Origin: Halomonas rhizosphaerae
Lineage (GTDB): Bacteria; Pseudomonadota; Gammaproteobacteria; Pseudomonadales; Halomonadaceae
Direction of reading: 5' to 3'
Length of the DNA: 64,000 bases
Assembly (NCBI RefSeq): GCF_030010555.1
Contig: NZ_JASCQP010000007.1
Location: forward strand, 124,001-188,000
Numbering within the stretch: position 1 is the stretch's first letter; every line of letters starts with the position of its first letter. Of the stretch, positions 26,378 through 36,539 are shown piece after piece. Under the pieces are notes generated by a model. The model did no database searches. It was not told where the DNA came from and was given only the letters and a program-made list of their open reading frames with translations. The position numbers and the translations under genes are program-made.

Positions 26378-27295
26378 GTGAAGTTTTCCAGAGAAGCAGT
26401 GGTGCAAGCCATCGGCGATGGTCTGCTGTCGTTTCCCATCACGGATTTCGACCAGGAGGGCCGTTTCGACGCCGAGAGTTATCGCCGTCGGCTGGAGTGG
26501 TTCATCAGCCACGACATCTCCGCGGTCTTCGTGGCCGGTGGTACCGGCGAGTTCTTCAACCTGTCGCTCGACGAGTTCCGCGAGATCGTGCGCGTGGCCG
26601 TGGAGACGGTGGACGGCAAGCTGCCGGTGATCGCCAGTGCCGGGCTGAGCGTCGAGAGCGGCAAGGCCTTCGCCCAGGCGGCTGAGGAGGCTGGTGCTGA
26701 CGGCATCCTGCTGATGCCACCCTATCTGACCGAATGCCCCCAGGACGGACTGGTCGAATATGCCCGCCAGATCTGTGCGTCCACGTCGCTCAATGTCATC
26801 TATTACAACCGCGGCAACGGGATCCTCGATGCCGGGTCCGTCAAGGCACTGGCCGAGGCCTGCCCCAACCTGGTCGGCCTCAAGGACGGCAAGGGCGACA
26901 TCCAGGCCCTGAACAAGATCGTCAAGACCGTGGGCGACCGGCTTGTCTATATCGGCGGCGTGCCGACCGCCGAGATCTTCGCCGAGGCCTATCTGTCCAT
27001 CGGCGTCAACACCTACTCATCGGCCGTGTTCAACTTCGTGCCCGACATGGCCGTGACCTTCTACAAGGAACTCCGCAAGGGCAACAGCGAAGTCGTCAAG
27101 CAGATCACCAACGACTTCTTCATTCCCTTCGTGGACCTCAGGGATCGGAAGAAGGGCTATGCCGTCAGCCTGATCAAGGCCGGCGCCGAGATCATCGGTC
27201 GTCCGGCGGGCAGCGTACGCGCGCCCCTGACCATGCCCTCATCCGAGGAGCGCCAGCAGCTCGAGACGCTGGTGGGTATCGCCAAGCAACTATAA
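26378..27295 (+). CDS. kdgD: 5-dehydro-4-deoxyglucarate dehydratase
   Basis: A 305-residue DapA/NAL-superfamily protein. GGTGEFFNLS near residues 54-63 is the carboxylate-binding loop, VIYYNRGNG carries the conserved Tyr, and LVGLKDGKGD holds the Schiff-base Lys. YNRGNG and KDGKGD are typical of 5-dehydro-4-deoxyglucarate dehydratase, which forms 2,5-dioxopentanoate, CO2 and water. The product is the substrate of the semialdehyde dehydrogenase encoded at the end of the cluster. The GTG start has GAGGA 7 bases upstream. First gene of the glucarate operon. Confidence 0.92.
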   Translation: MKFSREAVVQAIGDGLLSFPITDFDQEGRFDAESYRRRLEWFISHDISAVFVAGGTGEFFNLSLDEFREIVRVAVETVDGKLPVIASAGLSVESGKAFAQAAEEAGADGILLMPPYLTECPQDGLVEYARQICASTSLNVIYYNRGNGILDAGSVKALAEACPNLVGLKDGKGDIQALNKIVKTVGDRLVYIGGVPTAEIFAEAYLSIGVNTYSSAVFNFVPDMAVTFYKELRKGNSEVVKQITNDFFIPFVDLRDRKKGYAVSLIKAGAEIIGRPAGSVRAPLTMPSSEERQQLETLVGIAKQL

Positions 27296-27321
27296 ATCGA
27301 CAACAGCTAAGAGGTGTAAGA

Positions 27322-28377
27322 ATGACCTTATCCAAGAAGACACTGGCAGGACTGGGCTCCGCCGCGGTCATGGCGTCGATGACTTTCGGCGCCGGCATCG
27401 CCATGGCCCAGGACGGTCAGCTGCGCGGCAACATACGAGTCGTCATCGGTTCCACGTCCACCGGGGGGGACACCTACCAGAACTCCAGCATCGTGGTGGA
27501 CAAGCTGGCCGAGCATCTCGACCTCAACATGAAGGTCGACGCCGTCGGTGCGAGTTCTGCCTTTCGTACCCTGGACCGCGACGCACGCGGCAACACCCTG
27601 ATGATCTTCCACGACCAGTCCTATCTGGGCCATCTGTATGGTGTGGAGGGCTACGAGAATATCTTCGAGAAGTACACCATCGGGCCGACCGTGGCGATCA
27701 ACCCGGGTAACGCCTATCTGGTGCCCAAGGACTCCCCATACGAGACCCTCGATGAGGTCATCGCGGCGGTAGGCGATGGCGAGACCGTGCGCGTGGCGAT
27801 CCAGCCGGGGGGCGTCTCCGAGATCGGCTTCAGTGCCCTGAAGAACGCCGTTTCTATCGAGCACCCGGGGCAGGAGGACAACCTGGTCGCCGTCAACACC
27901 GGCTCGCAGTCGGACAAGAATCAGCAGCTCTTCGATGATCAGGTCGACATGATCCACGGTTCCGTGCAGGCCAATGAGCAGTACACCCGCCTCGCCGAGG
28001 ACGACCAGAAGGCCATGCGCTTTGTCTGGCTGACCGCGCGCCAGGACACTATTGAACAGGCACCGGAGGAGGGCCTTGGCAAGACCTCCCGCGAGCAGCT
28101 GCTCGAGTACGTCGAGCCCAACGTCCACGTCACCATGGGCGACGACGAGACCTTCACCTTCGATAAGGAGTTCTTCTTCCTCTACAACAAGGACATGGAT
28201 CCGGGCATCGTCGAGCAGATCGACGAGGCGCTGACCGAGATCTATGAAGAGGGAGAAATTCAGGAGACCCAGAAGAACTCCTTCTTCATCCCCAACTTCA
28301 AGCCTTCAGACGAGGCCTCGGAGTACCTGAACGAGAAGATGTCTCGCTACGAAGAGATCATCGATAACATCAAATAA
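27322..28377 (+). CDS. Tripartite tricarboxylate transporter substrate-binding protein (TctC family)
   Basis: A 351-residue exported protein with signal peptide MTLSKKTLAGLGSAAVMASM...AMAQ (cut near residue 30). The mature part resembles TctC/BugD-type extracytoplasmic receptors: RVVIGSTSTGGDTYQNSSIVVDKLAEHL near the start and DVDMIHGSVQANEQY-like segments later. It is rather divergent from typical Bug proteins (no GGGxD loop). It lies 26 bases after kdgD and before the TctB- and TctA-type membrane genes, so it most likely binds D-glucarate or a related aldarate. The ligand is inferred from context. Confidence 0.82.
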   Translation: MTLSKKTLAGLGSAAVMASMTFGAGIAMAQDGQLRGNIRVVIGSTSTGGDTYQNSSIVVDKLAEHLDLNMKVDAVGASSAFRTLDRDARGNTLMIFHDQSYLGHLYGVEGYENIFEKYTIGPTVAINPGNAYLVPKDSPYETLDEVIAAVGDGETVRVAIQPGGVSEIGFSALKNAVSIEHPGQEDNLVAVNTGSQSDKNQQLFDDQVDMIHGSVQANEQYTRLAEDDQKAMRFVWLTARQDTIEQAPEEGLGKTSREQLLEYVEPNVHVTMGDDETFTFDKEFFFLYNKDMDPGIVEQIDEALTEIYEEGEIQETQKNSFFIPNFKPSDEASEYLNEKMSRYEEIIDNIK

Positions 28378-28484
28378 GCGATCCGGGCATCGACGGCGGT
28401 ATGCGGTCGATGCCCCGCCATTTGGCGTGAATCGCTATAGAACACTGATGGGCAGGCTACCCTACTGCTCATGCCGGAGCCGCT

Positions 28485-28928
28485 ATGGAATCAGGTCTTT
28501 CCAATCTGTTAAGTGTCTCGATAGACTTCGGGACCTCGCACCTGCTGTTTCCGACGATCATCCACTGGATCATGGCAGGGCTTTTCTTGGTCATCCTGGT
28601 GACCAAGGTGGTCCCCTTCCTGGCCGCGGTGAAGCGAGGAGAGCGTACCCTCCCCATCGTGGGGGAGCCCATGGATGCTTACCGTTTCTTCGGCACGCTC
28701 GTCCTGATTGTGGCGTATTTCTATCTGATGGACGTGGTGGGCAACCTCTTCCCTTACACGGGCTACGGCTTCCTGTTCGTTTCGATGCCCTTCGTGCTGA
28801 TCATGTCGCTGATGTATATGCATGAATGGACGAAGAAGGCGGTCATCATCGCGGTGATCAATGCCATCGTCGCTCCCGGCCTGGCCTGGTTCATTCTTGC
28901 CAAGCTTTTCACCATCACCCTGCCGTGA
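28485..28928 (+). CDS. Tripartite tricarboxylate transporter small membrane subunit (TctB family)
   Basis: A 147-residue membrane protein with four predicted helices (about 24-45, 66-86, 92-110, 119-142). It matches the TctB position and size between the receptor and the large permease. Primary sequence is poorly conserved in this family, as here, so the call depends mainly on topology and neighbours. It lies 107 bases after the receptor gene and 17 bases before the TctA-type gene. Confidence 0.8.
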   Translation: MESGLSNLLSVSIDFGTSHLLFPTIIHWIMAGLFLVILVTKVVPFLAAVKRGERTLPIVGEPMDAYRFFGTLVLIVAYFYLMDVVGNLFPYTGYGFLFVSMPFVLIMSLMYMHEWTKKAVIIAVINAIVAPGLAWFILAKLFTITLP

Positions 28929-28945
28929 TCTAAGCGAGTGCCACC

Positions 28946-30454
28946 ATGGAATTCCTTTCACTTCTCGATGTCACCTTTTTCCTGCTTGCCGGATTCGGTG
29001 CACTGATCGGCATCATCTTCGGCGCGATACCGGGCATGACCGCTACCATGGCGGTGGCGGTCTGTCTGCCGCTGACCTATGCCCTGGGACTGCACCACGG
29101 CCTGGCGTTACTGCTGGGTCTCTACGTGGGCGGTATCTCGGGCGGCATGGTGCCGGCGGTACTGCTCAACATACCTGGCACGCCCTCCTCGATCACCACC
29201 ACCTTCGATGGCTACCCGATGGCTCGCAAGGGAGAAGGGGAGAAGGCGCTGCGCGTGTGTGTCATCGCCTCCGTCATCGGAGGGCTGATCAGTGCCGCCG
29301 TGCTCTTCCTGTTCGCTCCCATGCTGGCCGACTTCTCGATCAAGTTCTCCTACGTGGAGAAGTTCCTGATCATTCTCTTGGCCCTGAGCGTCATCGCCTC
29401 GCTGTCGAGCAGCATGCTGGTGGGCATCTTCAGTGGCGTTATTGGTATCTGGCTGAGCCTGATCGGCGACTACAGCATCTCCGATGGCGGCAACGGCAAG
29501 ACGCGGCTGATGGCCGATTTCATGGAACCCTACCTGTTCGAAGGTTTCTCCCTGCTGCCGGTGCTGATCGGCATCTTCGGCATCTCCACCATCCTGCTCG
29601 AGGCCGAGAAGGGGGTGAAGAGTGAGCTGAGCCATGAACGCGTCAAGTTCGGCAAGGGGAGTGGTTTCTCCCTGGGGCTGTTCAAGGGACGCCTGACCAA
29701 CCTGGTGCGCTCGTCCTTCATCGGGACCTTTGTCGGCATGCTGCCTGGTGTTGGTGGCAGTGCCGCCTCCGTGCTGGCCTATACCCAGGAGAAGAACCTG
29801 GCGAGGGACTCCTCGCAGATGGGCAAGGGCGCCCCCCAGGGGCTCATTGCCTCGGAGTCGGCCAACAATGCGCTGACCGGCGGCGCACTGATTCCGCTGC
29901 TCTCCCTGGGGATTCCCGGTGATTCCACCACCGCCGTACTGATTGGCGCCTTCACCCTACAGGGTATTCAGGTGGGGCCGCTGTTCATCCCCGAGAATGC
30001 CAATACCTGGTACATCATGATGACGGCGCTGGTCTTCGCCAACGTCGTGATGTTCTTCCTGATGTTTTTCGCCATCAAGCATATCGCCAAGGTGGTGATG
30101 GTGCCCAAGCATATCCTTTATCCGATCATCGTGATGATGTGTGTGGTGGGCGCCTATGCCATCAACTACGGCATCATGTTCGATGTCTGGACCCTGCTGA
30201 TCTTCGGCATCCTCGGCTACCTGATCCAGAAGGTCGGTCTGGAAGTGGCGCCGCTGATCATCGGGTTCATTCTGGGCAGCCAGGCGGAGGTCTACTTCGT
30301 CAAGAGCCTCGAGTCGTTCGGCACCCTCTCGATCTTCTTCACCAAGAGCCCCATTGCCGTGGTGCTGTGGCTGTTGATCCTGGCATCCGTGGCGTTCTCC
30401 ATCGCGATGAGCCTGAAGAATCGCAAGAGAGACCGCGAAGAGCAGATTGGCTAG
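28946..30454 (+). CDS. Tripartite tricarboxylate transporter large permease (TctA family)
   Basis: A 502-residue permease with about 11-12 membrane helices. Family signatures are clear: GIIFGAIPGMTATMAVAVCLPLTYAL near the N-terminus, GGISGGMVPAVLLNIPGTPSS, and the mirrored second half GMLPGVGGSAASVLAY, ESANNALTGGALIPLLSLGIPGDSTTAVLIGAF. TctA forms the secondary-transport channel driven by an ion gradient. In this operon it should import D-glucarate or a close relative. ATG with an upstream GAG-type ribosome binding site. Confidence 0.92.
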   Translation: MEFLSLLDVTFFLLAGFGALIGIIFGAIPGMTATMAVAVCLPLTYALGLHHGLALLLGLYVGGISGGMVPAVLLNIPGTPSSITTTFDGYPMARKGEGEKALRVCVIASVIGGLISAAVLFLFAPMLADFSIKFSYVEKFLIILLALSVIASLSSSMLVGIFSGVIGIWLSLIGDYSISDGGNGKTRLMADFMEPYLFEGFSLLPVLIGIFGISTILLEAEKGVKSELSHERVKFGKGSGFSLGLFKGRLTNLVRSSFIGTFVGMLPGVGGSAASVLAYTQEKNLARDSSQMGKGAPQGLIASESANNALTGGALIPLLSLGIPGDSTTAVLIGAFTLQGIQVGPLFIPENANTWYIMMTALVFANVVMFFLMFFAIKHIAKVVMVPKHILYPIIVMMCVVGAYAINYGIMFDVWTLLIFGILGYLIQKVGLEVAPLIIGFILGSQAEVYFVKSLESFGTLSIFFTKSPIAVVLWLLILASVAFSIAMSLKNRKRDREEQIG

Positions 30455-30536
30455 ACGCTCCCGTCTAATACTGATGCATCTGGGACGCGCAGCCGAACCC
30501 TAGTCTTACGATTGAAATTTTCAGAGGAAAAGCGAC

Positions 30537-31862
30537 ATGCTCCCGAAGATAAAGACCATGCGCGTGGTCCCCGTGGCCGGATACGATGGCTTCCTGTTGA
30601 ACCTCAGCGGCGGGCATGCGCCCTGGTTCATCCGCTGCGTGGTGATCCTCGAGGACGATGCCGGCAACCAGGGGGTCGGCGAGATTCCGGCCAGTGCCGG
30701 CATCCTCAAGGGGCTGGAGCAGTGCCGTGAGCTGGTAGAAGGCTCGCGGGTCAACGATATCAAGCAGACCCTCAACCAGGTACGCCTGCGGCTGGCTCAG
30801 AACGGCCGCGAGGAGCGAGGTCGCCAGACCTTCGACTTGCGGGTGGCGGTGCACGTGATCACCGGCATCGAATCCGCCCTGTTCGACCTCTATGGCCAGG
30901 CGCTGGGCATGCCGGTGGCCGACCTGCTCGGTCATTACGGCCGCCAGCGCGACGAGGTCGAGGCCCTGGGTTACCTGTTCCTGCTTGGCGACCCGGCCAA
31001 GACCGACCTGCCCTATCCTCAGGCGAGCGACCCACAGGATGCTTGGGACGAGGTACGCTGCCGTGAGGCCCTGACCCCCGATGCCGTGGCCAACCTGGCC
31101 AAGGCCGCCTTTGAGCGCTACGGCTTCAGGGACTTCAAGCTCAAGGGTGGCGTGCTGCGCGGCGAGGAAGAGGCGGACTGCATCCGCGCGCTGCACGAGG
31201 CCTTCCCCGAGGCGCGCCTGACCCTCGACCCCAACGGTGCCTGGAAACTCGACGAGGCGGTGCGGGTGCTGGAACCGATCAAGCACCTGCTGAGCTATGC
31301 CGAGGATCCCTGCGGCCAGGAGGAGAGCTACTCGGGCCGTGAGACCATGGCCGAGTTCAAGAAGCGCACCGGTCTGCCCACGGCGACCAACATGATCGCC
31401 ACCGACTTCAAGCAGCTGCAGTACGCCGTACAGCTCAATGCCGTGGATATCCCCCTGGCCGACTGCCACTTTTGGACCATGCAGGGCGCCGTGGCGGTGG
31501 GCGAGCTGTGCCACGAGTGGGGCTTGACCTGGGGCTCCCACAGCAACAACCACTTCGACATCTCGTTGGCCATGATGACCCATGTGGCCGCGGCCTGCCC
31601 TGGCGAGATCACCGCCATCGATACCCACTGGATCTGGCAGGACGGCCAGCGGATCACTAAGGAGCCGTTCCTGATTCGCGACGGCAAGCTAACCGTGCCG
31701 AAGACCCCAGGCCTGGGTGTCGAGCTGGATGAAGAAAAGCTGATGGAGGCGCATCGCCTCTACCAGGGCCTCGATGTGACGCAGCGCAACGACGCCATGG
31801 CCATGCAGTACCTGATTCCCGGCTGGGAATTTGACCCAAAGCGTCCGGCACTGGTGCGCTAG
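30537..31862 (+). CDS. gudD: D-glucarate dehydratase
   Basis: A 441-residue enolase-superfamily enzyme. The catalytic K-x-K appears in DFKLKGG near residue 200. Metal ligands lie in [15 protein letters not shown] and TATNMIATD, and the catalytic His is in [10 protein letters not shown] near 340. GudD removes water from D-glucarate (or L-idarate) to give 5-dehydro-4-deoxy-D-glucarate, the KdgD substrate. Length matches the 440-450 residue family norm. It sits between the transporter and its presumed repressor. Confidence 0.93.
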   Translation: MLPKIKTMRVVPVAGYDGFLLNLSGGHAPWFIRCVVILEDDAGNQGVGEIPASAGILKGLEQCRELVEGSRVNDIKQTLNQVRLRLAQNGREERGRQTFDLRVAVHVITGIESALFDLYGQALGMPVADLLGHYGRQRDEVEALGYLFLLGDPAKTDLPYPQASDPQDAWDEVRCREALTPDAVANLAKAAFERYGFRDFKLKGGVLRGEEEADCIRALHEAFPEARLTLDPNGAWKLDEAVRVLEPIKHLLSYAEDPCGQEESYSGRETMAEFKKRTGLPTATNMIATDFKQLQYAVQLNAVDIPLADCHFWTMQGAVAVGELCHEWGLTWGSHSNNHFDISLAMMTHVAAACPGEITAIDTHWIWQDGQRITKEPFLIRDGKLTVPKTPGLGVELDEEKLMEAHRLYQGLDVTQRNDAMAMQYLIPGWEFDPKRPALVR

Positions 31863-31883
31863 GGTTTGCCAGGCTGCTAGACT

Positions 31884-31898
31884 AAAAGTCATACTTTT
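31884..31898. promoter_or_regulatory. Palindrome before the FadR-type regulator gene
   Basis: AAAAGT-CAT-ACTTTT is a perfect 6-bp inverted repeat around CAT, 18 bases before the regulator start codon. It contains GTCATAC, also present (reverse strand) in the operator at 26284-26308. It is a good autoregulatory site candidate for a FadR-family GntR repressor. Confidence 0.5.
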
Positions 31899-31916
31899 GG
31901 TCAAAGGCATTTTTCC

Positions 31917-32672
31917 ATGGCAGAGGATACGAAAATGTCGCCAGAAATCGCGCGATTGGACGTGCACAAGGTGGCCAAGCAGGGAAGTCTCTCCGCCCAT
32001 GTCGCCGACCAACTCGAGGCGCTGATTCTTGAGGGAAAGGCCAAGGTAGGCGAGAAACTCCCCACGGAAAGTCAGCTGTGTGATTCCTTCGGCGTCAGCC
32101 GCACGGTCATCCGCGAGGCGATCACCCACCTCAAGTCGCTAGGGCTGGTGGCGACACGGCGTGGCGTGGGCACTACGGTGCTGCGTTCCCAGGCCGTGGA
32201 GGCTCGCCCGGCAGAGCGCATCAACCCGACCACGGTGGAGGATATCCTGCATGTCCTCGAGCTCCGCCTGGCCCTGGAGCCTGCTGCGGCGGAGCTGGCC
32301 GCGCTGCGTCACGATGAGGCAGACGGTCGCCGGCTCGAGGAGAAGCACGCGGCCTTTCTCAAGGCGTGCGCCGAGAAATCCCAGGCGCGGGTGGAGGACT
32401 ACGAGTTCCACCATGCCATTACCCAGGCCACCCATAATCCGGCCTTCACGCAGCTCTACGAGCAGCTCAGTCCCAGCAGCATTCCTCGTGCCAAGTTGCT
32501 GAGCATCGACATCAATCCCGCCGCGGCGGCGCGTTACCTCGAGCGGGTCCAGGAAGAACACGCCTTTATTCTCGAGGCAATCCTGTCACGCGATGCCGAG
32601 GCGGCAAGAGAGACCATGTTTCAGCACCTCAACCGGTCACGAAACATGTACGCCCAGTACCAGGAAAGCTGA
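31917..32672 (+). CDS. FadR-family (FCD) GntR transcriptional regulator
   Basis: A 251-residue protein with an N-terminal GntR winged helix (residues about 18-90, containing [44 protein letters not shown]). The C-terminal FCD domain (about 105-235) starts [24 protein letters not shown], with the metal/ligand-binding Asp/His pattern spread over [16 protein letters not shown] proteins are usually repressors relieved by an organic acid. Its place inside the glucarate cluster and the palindromes before kdgD and before itself suggest it represses this operon and responds to an aldarate or its breakdown product. Confidence 0.88.
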   Translation: MAEDTKMSPEIARLDVHKVAKQGSLSAHVADQLEALILEGKAKVGEKLPTESQLCDSFGVSRTVIREAITHLKSLGLVATRRGVGTTVLRSQAVEARPAERINPTTVEDILHVLELRLALEPAAAELAALRHDEADGRRLEEKHAAFLKACAEKSQARVEDYEFHHAITQATHNPAFTQLYEQLSPSSIPRAKLLSIDINPAAAARYLERVQEEHAFILEAILSRDAEAARETMFQHLNRSRNMYAQYQES

Positions 32673-32695
32673 ACCACCGAACCAAGGGAGACAGC

Positions 32696-34264
32696 ATGAC
32701 CCCACAAGGCACTTCCCTGATCGGCCAGCGCGCCGTCACCGGCGACCAGGCCGTCATCCGCCCCATCGACCCGGCCTCCGGGGAGGCGCTGGCCCCCGAG
32801 TATCCGGGGCTGGACCGCCACGCGGTGGCCGAAGCTTGCCAGCTCGCGGAGGAGGCCCTCACCACCTACCGCGAGACCTCGCTGGAGGAGCGGGCAAGCT
32901 TTCTGGAAACCATCGCCGCCGAGATCGAGGCGCTGGGCGATGCGCTGGTCGAGCGCGCCATGGCCGAGACCGGCCTGCCCCGGGCACGGATCGAGGGTGA
33001 ACGCGGGCGCACCTGCGGCCAGCTGCGCCTGTTCGCCTCCGTGGTGCGTGCCGGCGAGTGGCTCGACGTGCGCATCGACCCGGCTCTCCCGGATCGCCAG
33101 CCGATGCCCCGCGTCGACCTGCGCCAGCGCCACGTGGCCCTGGGCCCGGTGGCGGTGTTCGGCGCCTCGAACTTCCCGCTCGCGTTCAGCGTGGCGGGGG
33201 GCGATACCGCCTCGGCGCTGGCCGCCGGCTGTCCGGTGGTGGTCAAGGCGCATTCTGCTCACCCCGGCACCTCCGAGCTGGTCGGCCGCGCGGTGCAGAA
33301 GGCCGTGGCCAGCTGTGGCCTTCCCGAAGGCGTGTTCTCGCTGCTGTTCGGCTCGGGCAAGGAGATCGGCCAGGCGCTGGTCGCCGATCCGCATATCCAG
33401 GCCGTGGGCTTCACCGGCTCGCGCAACGGGGGCCTGGCGCTGATGGCCACCGCCCAGGCCCGCCCCCAGCCGATCCCGGTCTACGCCGAGATGAGCTCCA
33501 TCAACCCGGTGTTCCTGCTGCCCGAGGCGCTCCAGGCACGCGCCAAGGAGATCGCCGAGGGCTTCATCGGCTCGCTGAACATGGGCGCCGGACAGTTCTG
33601 CACCAACCCGGGCCTGGTGATCGCCATCAAGGGCGAGGCGCTGGACGCCTTCACCGCTGCCGCCGGTGAAGCGGTCAAGGGCAGCGCCGCCCAGACCATG
33701 CTCACCCCGGGCATCCACGCCGCCTATGACGATGGCGTGAGCCAGCTGGCCGGAGAGGCTCGCGAGATCGCTCGCGGCTCGGCCAGCGAGGGCCCTCACC
33801 AGTGCCAGGCCGCGTTGTTCGCCACGAGCAGCGCCGACTTCCTGGCCAACGCGGCCCTGCAGGCCGAGGTGTTCGGTGCCGCCTCGCTGTTGATCGAGTG
33901 CGAGGACCTGGCTGAGATGCGCGCCGTGGCCGAGCAGCTGGAAGGCCAGCTCACCGCCACGCTGCAGATGGACGATGGCGACCTGGACGCCGCCCGGACG
34001 CTGTTACCGGTACTCGAGCGCAAGGCCGGTCGTGTCTTAGCCAACGGCTGGCCCACCGGCGTCGAGGTGTGCCATGCCATGGTCCACGGTGGCCCGTTCC
34101 CGGCGACCTCGGACAGCCGCACGACCTCGGTGGGCAGTGCCGCCATCCACCGCTTCCTGCGCCCGGTGTGCTACCAGAACCTGCCTGAAGGCTTGCTGCC
34201 CGAGGCCCTCAAGGAGGGCAACCCGCTGGGCGTCACCCGGCTGGTGGACGGCAAGCGGGATTAA
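32696..34264 (+). CDS. Alpha-ketoglutaric semialdehyde dehydrogenase (2,5-dioxopentanoate dehydrogenase)
   Basis: A 522-residue NAD(P)+-dependent aldehyde dehydrogenase. The NAD-binding segment [32 protein letters not shown], the glutamate region [18 protein letters not shown] and catalytic Cys302 in [10 protein letters not shown] are characteristic of the subgroup that oxidises 2,5-dioxopentanoate to 2-oxoglutarate. This completes the route glucarate, 5-dehydro-4-deoxyglucarate, 2,5-dioxopentanoate, 2-oxoglutarate encoded here. GGGAGA precedes the ATG. It follows the regulator by 23 bases. Confidence 0.9.
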   Translation: MTPQGTSLIGQRAVTGDQAVIRPIDPASGEALAPEYPGLDRHAVAEACQLAEEALTTYRETSLEERASFLETIAAEIEALGDALVERAMAETGLPRARIEGERGRTCGQLRLFASVVRAGEWLDVRIDPALPDRQPMPRVDLRQRHVALGPVAVFGASNFPLAFSVAGGDTASALAAGCPVVVKAHSAHPGTSELVGRAVQKAVASCGLPEGVFSLLFGSGKEIGQALVADPHIQAVGFTGSRNGGLALMATAQARPQPIPVYAEMSSINPVFLLPEALQARAKEIAEGFIGSLNMGAGQFCTNPGLVIAIKGEALDAFTAAAGEAVKGSAAQTMLTPGIHAAYDDGVSQLAGEAREIARGSASEGPHQCQAALFATSSADFLANAALQAEVFGAASLLIECEDLAEMRAVAEQLEGQLTATLQMDDGDLDAARTLLPVLERKAGRVLANGWPTGVEVCHAMVHGGPFPATSDSRTTSVGSAAIHRFLRPVCYQNLPEGLLPEALKEGNPLGVTRLVDGKRD

Positions 34265-34477
34265 TTCCTGGAGTTTGCAAGTGGTTGGACCCTTTGGCGG
34301 CCTGCGGGCCGCCTCTTTGTTCTTGGCTCTACTCGGGTGTTGTCATTTCGTATCGGGTGCCGGTTAATCAATCACCCTGGACCCGAAACGCAAGGGCCTT
34401 TCACTTCCAGGCTGTTCCCGAGTCCCCTTCGTTAACGGCTTCAATCATCCGCTGGGTCATGCATGGCGTACCAACGC

Positions 34478-34506
34478 AACACCACCGCCCGGCGGGCGGT
34501 GGTGTT
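34478..34506 (-). terminator. Hairpin between the glucarate operon and narK
   Basis: AACACCACCGCCC and GGGCGGTGGTGTT form a perfect 13-bp stem with a 3-base loop, 26 bases beyond the narK stop codon and 214 bases after the dehydrogenase stop. There is no T tract, but it lies between convergent genes and probably ends narK transcripts. Confidence 0.6.
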
Positions 34507-34531
34507 GATCACACAGGCAGACACGGCAGGG

Positions 34532-35881
34532 TCAACGCAGCGACAGGGCGCCACCTCCGAGATTGTCCTCTGCCTCGCGGTAGGCGGTGGCCTCCTGGGC
34601 CTCGACCTCCGGCGAGAAGCGCACCAGCAGGGTACAGAGGGCGGCGATGATCACGGCCACGCCCAGGTAGAAGAGCCCCTGCTGGTAACTGAGCGACTCG
34701 GAGCGGAACAGGAAGCCGGCGGCCACTGCACCGGCGTTGCCGCCGGCACCGACGATCCCGGCCACGGCGCCCAGCGCCCGCTTGTTGATGAAGGGCACCA
34801 CGCCGAAGGTGGCCCCTTCCGCCATCTGCACGAAGAGACTGAACACCAGCATGATGCCGATGGCGAGTGCCAGCACATGCATCTGCGAGAAGAACATCAG
34901 GGCGATGCCCTCGCAGAGCATGGCGATGAACAGCCAGCGAACACGCCCCTTCAGGCCGGCCTGCCGGGCGAAGAGGTCCGAAAAGATGCCGCCCAGGGTG
35001 CGGGCGAAGAGGTTCATCAGGCCGAAGAGGCCGGCGATCATGCCGGCGGTGGCCAGGGTCAGGTCGAAGTTGTCGAAGAAATAGATGGCGGCGATGTTGT
35101 GGATGGTCAGCTCGACTCCGAAGCAGGCGGCATAGACCACGAACAGGGCCCAGACCCGGATGTCCCTGGCAGCGGCCAGGAAGGTCTGGCCGGCACTGCT
35201 CTCGCCGCTGGCCGCCGGCAGCTCGCCGCGAGCACGCAGCTCATCGAAGTTGCCGTCGGGGGCATCCTGGGTGAAGCGATAGTAGGCGATGCCGGTGAGG
35301 AACATCACCACGCCCGGGACCACCATGGCCAGCCGCCAGCCGAAGGCCTCGTTGACGCCCAGCATCAGCAGGCCCGAGAAGATGAGCGGCATGAGGATCT
35401 GGGTGGTCCCGCCGCCGAGGTTGCCCCAGCCTGCCGAGGTGGCGTTGGCGGTGCCCACCACGTTGGGCGCGAACATGATCGAGGTATGGTACTGGGTGAT
35501 CACGAAGGAGGCGCCGATGGCACCGATCGCCAGGCGGGCGAGCAGGAAGGTCTCGAAGCTGTTGGCGAAGCCGATGGCCATCACCGGCAGGGCGCCGAGG
35601 CAGAGCAGCCAGGTATAGGCCTTGCGCGGCCCGATGCGGTCGCAGAGCACGCCGATCAGTAGCCTGACCACGATGGTGATGGCCACCGAGGCGATGATGG
35701 TGTTGCCGATCTGGGTCTTGGTCAGGTCGAGATCGTCACGAACCACCGCCATGAGCGGGGCGATGCCGAACCAGCCGAAGAAGCAGAGGTGGAAGGCGAA
35801 CCACGAGAAGTGGAAGGCTCGCATCTGTGGCGTCTTGAGGGTGAACAGGCGAATCCTGTTGGCCTTGTTGCGGATCTCCAT
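34532..35881 (-). CDS. narK: Nitrate/nitrite transporter, NarK/NasA MFS type
   Basis: A 449-residue major facilitator with about 12 helices. The first NNP signature is GASFVITQYHTSIMFAPNVVGTANATSAGWGNLGGGTTQ (with the Gly-rich nitrate signature) and the second is KRALGAVAGIVGAGGNAGAVAAGFLF. Conserved arginines in helices 2 and 8 are expected in VRLLIGVLCDRIGPR and LFARTLGGIFSDLFAR. It imports nitrate for the assimilatory enzymes encoded just upstream. The start has a GAGGT site. Its roughly 240-base leader contains a hexaloop hairpin like those before nirB and nasA. Confidence 0.92.
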   Translation of the reverse strand: MEIRNKANRIRLFTLKTPQMRAFHFSWFAFHLCFFGWFGIAPLMAVVRDDLDLTKTQIGNTIIASVAITIVVRLLIGVLCDRIGPRKAYTWLLCLGALPVMAIGFANSFETFLLARLAIGAIGASFVITQYHTSIMFAPNVVGTANATSAGWGNLGGGTTQILMPLIFSGLLMLGVNEAFGWRLAMVVPGVVMFLTGIAYYRFTQDAPDGNFDELRARGELPAASGESSAGQTFLAAARDIRVWALFVVYAACFGVELTIHNIAAIYFFDNFDLTLATAGMIAGLFGLMNLFARTLGGIFSDLFARQAGLKGRVRWLFIAMLCEGIALMFFSQMHVLALAIGIMLVFSLFVQMAEGATFGVVPFINKRALGAVAGIVGAGGNAGAVAAGFLFRSESLSYQQGLFYLGVAVIIAALCTLLVRFSPEVEAQEATAYREAEDNLGGGALSLR

Positions 35882-35923
35882 GGGAGTACCTCGTCGAGTG
35901 ATGATCGAACACGCGATGTTGGG

Positions 35924-35939
35924 CCTTCACCGTTGAAGG
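35924..35939 (-). promoter_or_regulatory. Hexaloop hairpin in the narK leader (candidate NasT/ANTAR target)
   Basis: On the narK RNA strand the sequence is CCTTC-AACGGT-GAAGG: five base pairs closing a six-base loop with A at position 1 and G at position 4. That is the loop rule known for ANTAR antiterminator targets. The identical loop AACGGT occurs in the nir operon leader at 40470-40489. No clear terminator follows here, so its role is less certain. Confidence 0.5.
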
Positions 35940-36122
35940 TCGGGTCTGACGCACTCGTACTCCGGGGAGCCTGGTCCACGCCTGCCTTGCCGTTGATGAG
36001 TAACGCTCGGTATCTGTCTGGGAAGTGGGTTGTTGATCAGTGCCTTGATGGGGCGGCCACCGACGCTTGCGCATGACGCAGCTCCTTAAGGCGACAAGGG
36101 TTTGGCCTTGCATGCCCTGCCT

Positions 36123-36494
36123 TCATGCTTCGATCCACACCTCAGCGCCCTTGAAGCTCACCGCCCAGGTGCGCAGGCGTAGGCCGGGATTCTCCAGGCA
36201 TTGGCCGTCCGCCAGCCGGTAGTGGTGCTTGTAGAGCGGCGAGGCCACGACCGGCTGGCCCTTCAGGTCGCCGACGATCCCCCGGGCGTTGACGTTGGCG
36301 CCCGCCATGGGGTCGTGGTGGTCGAGGGCGTAGAGTTCGGGGTCCTTGCCGGGGAGGTAGAAGAGGGCCACCTGGGCGGGCCCCTCGTCGGTCTCCACCC
36401 AGGCGGCGACGCCGGAGAAGGGCACCAGGTCGGCGCGGTGGCAGAGGGTTTGCCAGGTCTGGGTCATGGTCTTGGTCGCGGTAGCCGTATTCAT
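36123..36494 (-). CDS. nirD: Nitrite reductase (NADH) small subunit
   Basis: A 123-residue NirD protein with the Rieske-like fold (VAAWVETDEGPAQVALFYLP, LYALDHHDPMAGANVNARGIVGDLKGQPVVASPLYKHHYRL). The Rieske cysteines are replaced, as in other NirD proteins, so no cluster is expected. It supports NirB in NADH-dependent reduction of nitrite to ammonium in the cytoplasm. It follows nirB by 45 bases and is the last gene of the operon. Confidence 0.92.
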   Translation of the reverse strand: MNTATATKTMTQTWQTLCHRADLVPFSGVAAWVETDEGPAQVALFYLPGKDPELYALDHHDPMAGANVNARGIVGDLKGQPVVASPLYKHHYRLADGQCLENPGLRLRTWAVSFKGAEVWIEA

Positions 36495-36539
36495 GAGTGC
36501 TTCCTTGGAGTCAGCGAGAAATCGACGAGAGATGACGCG

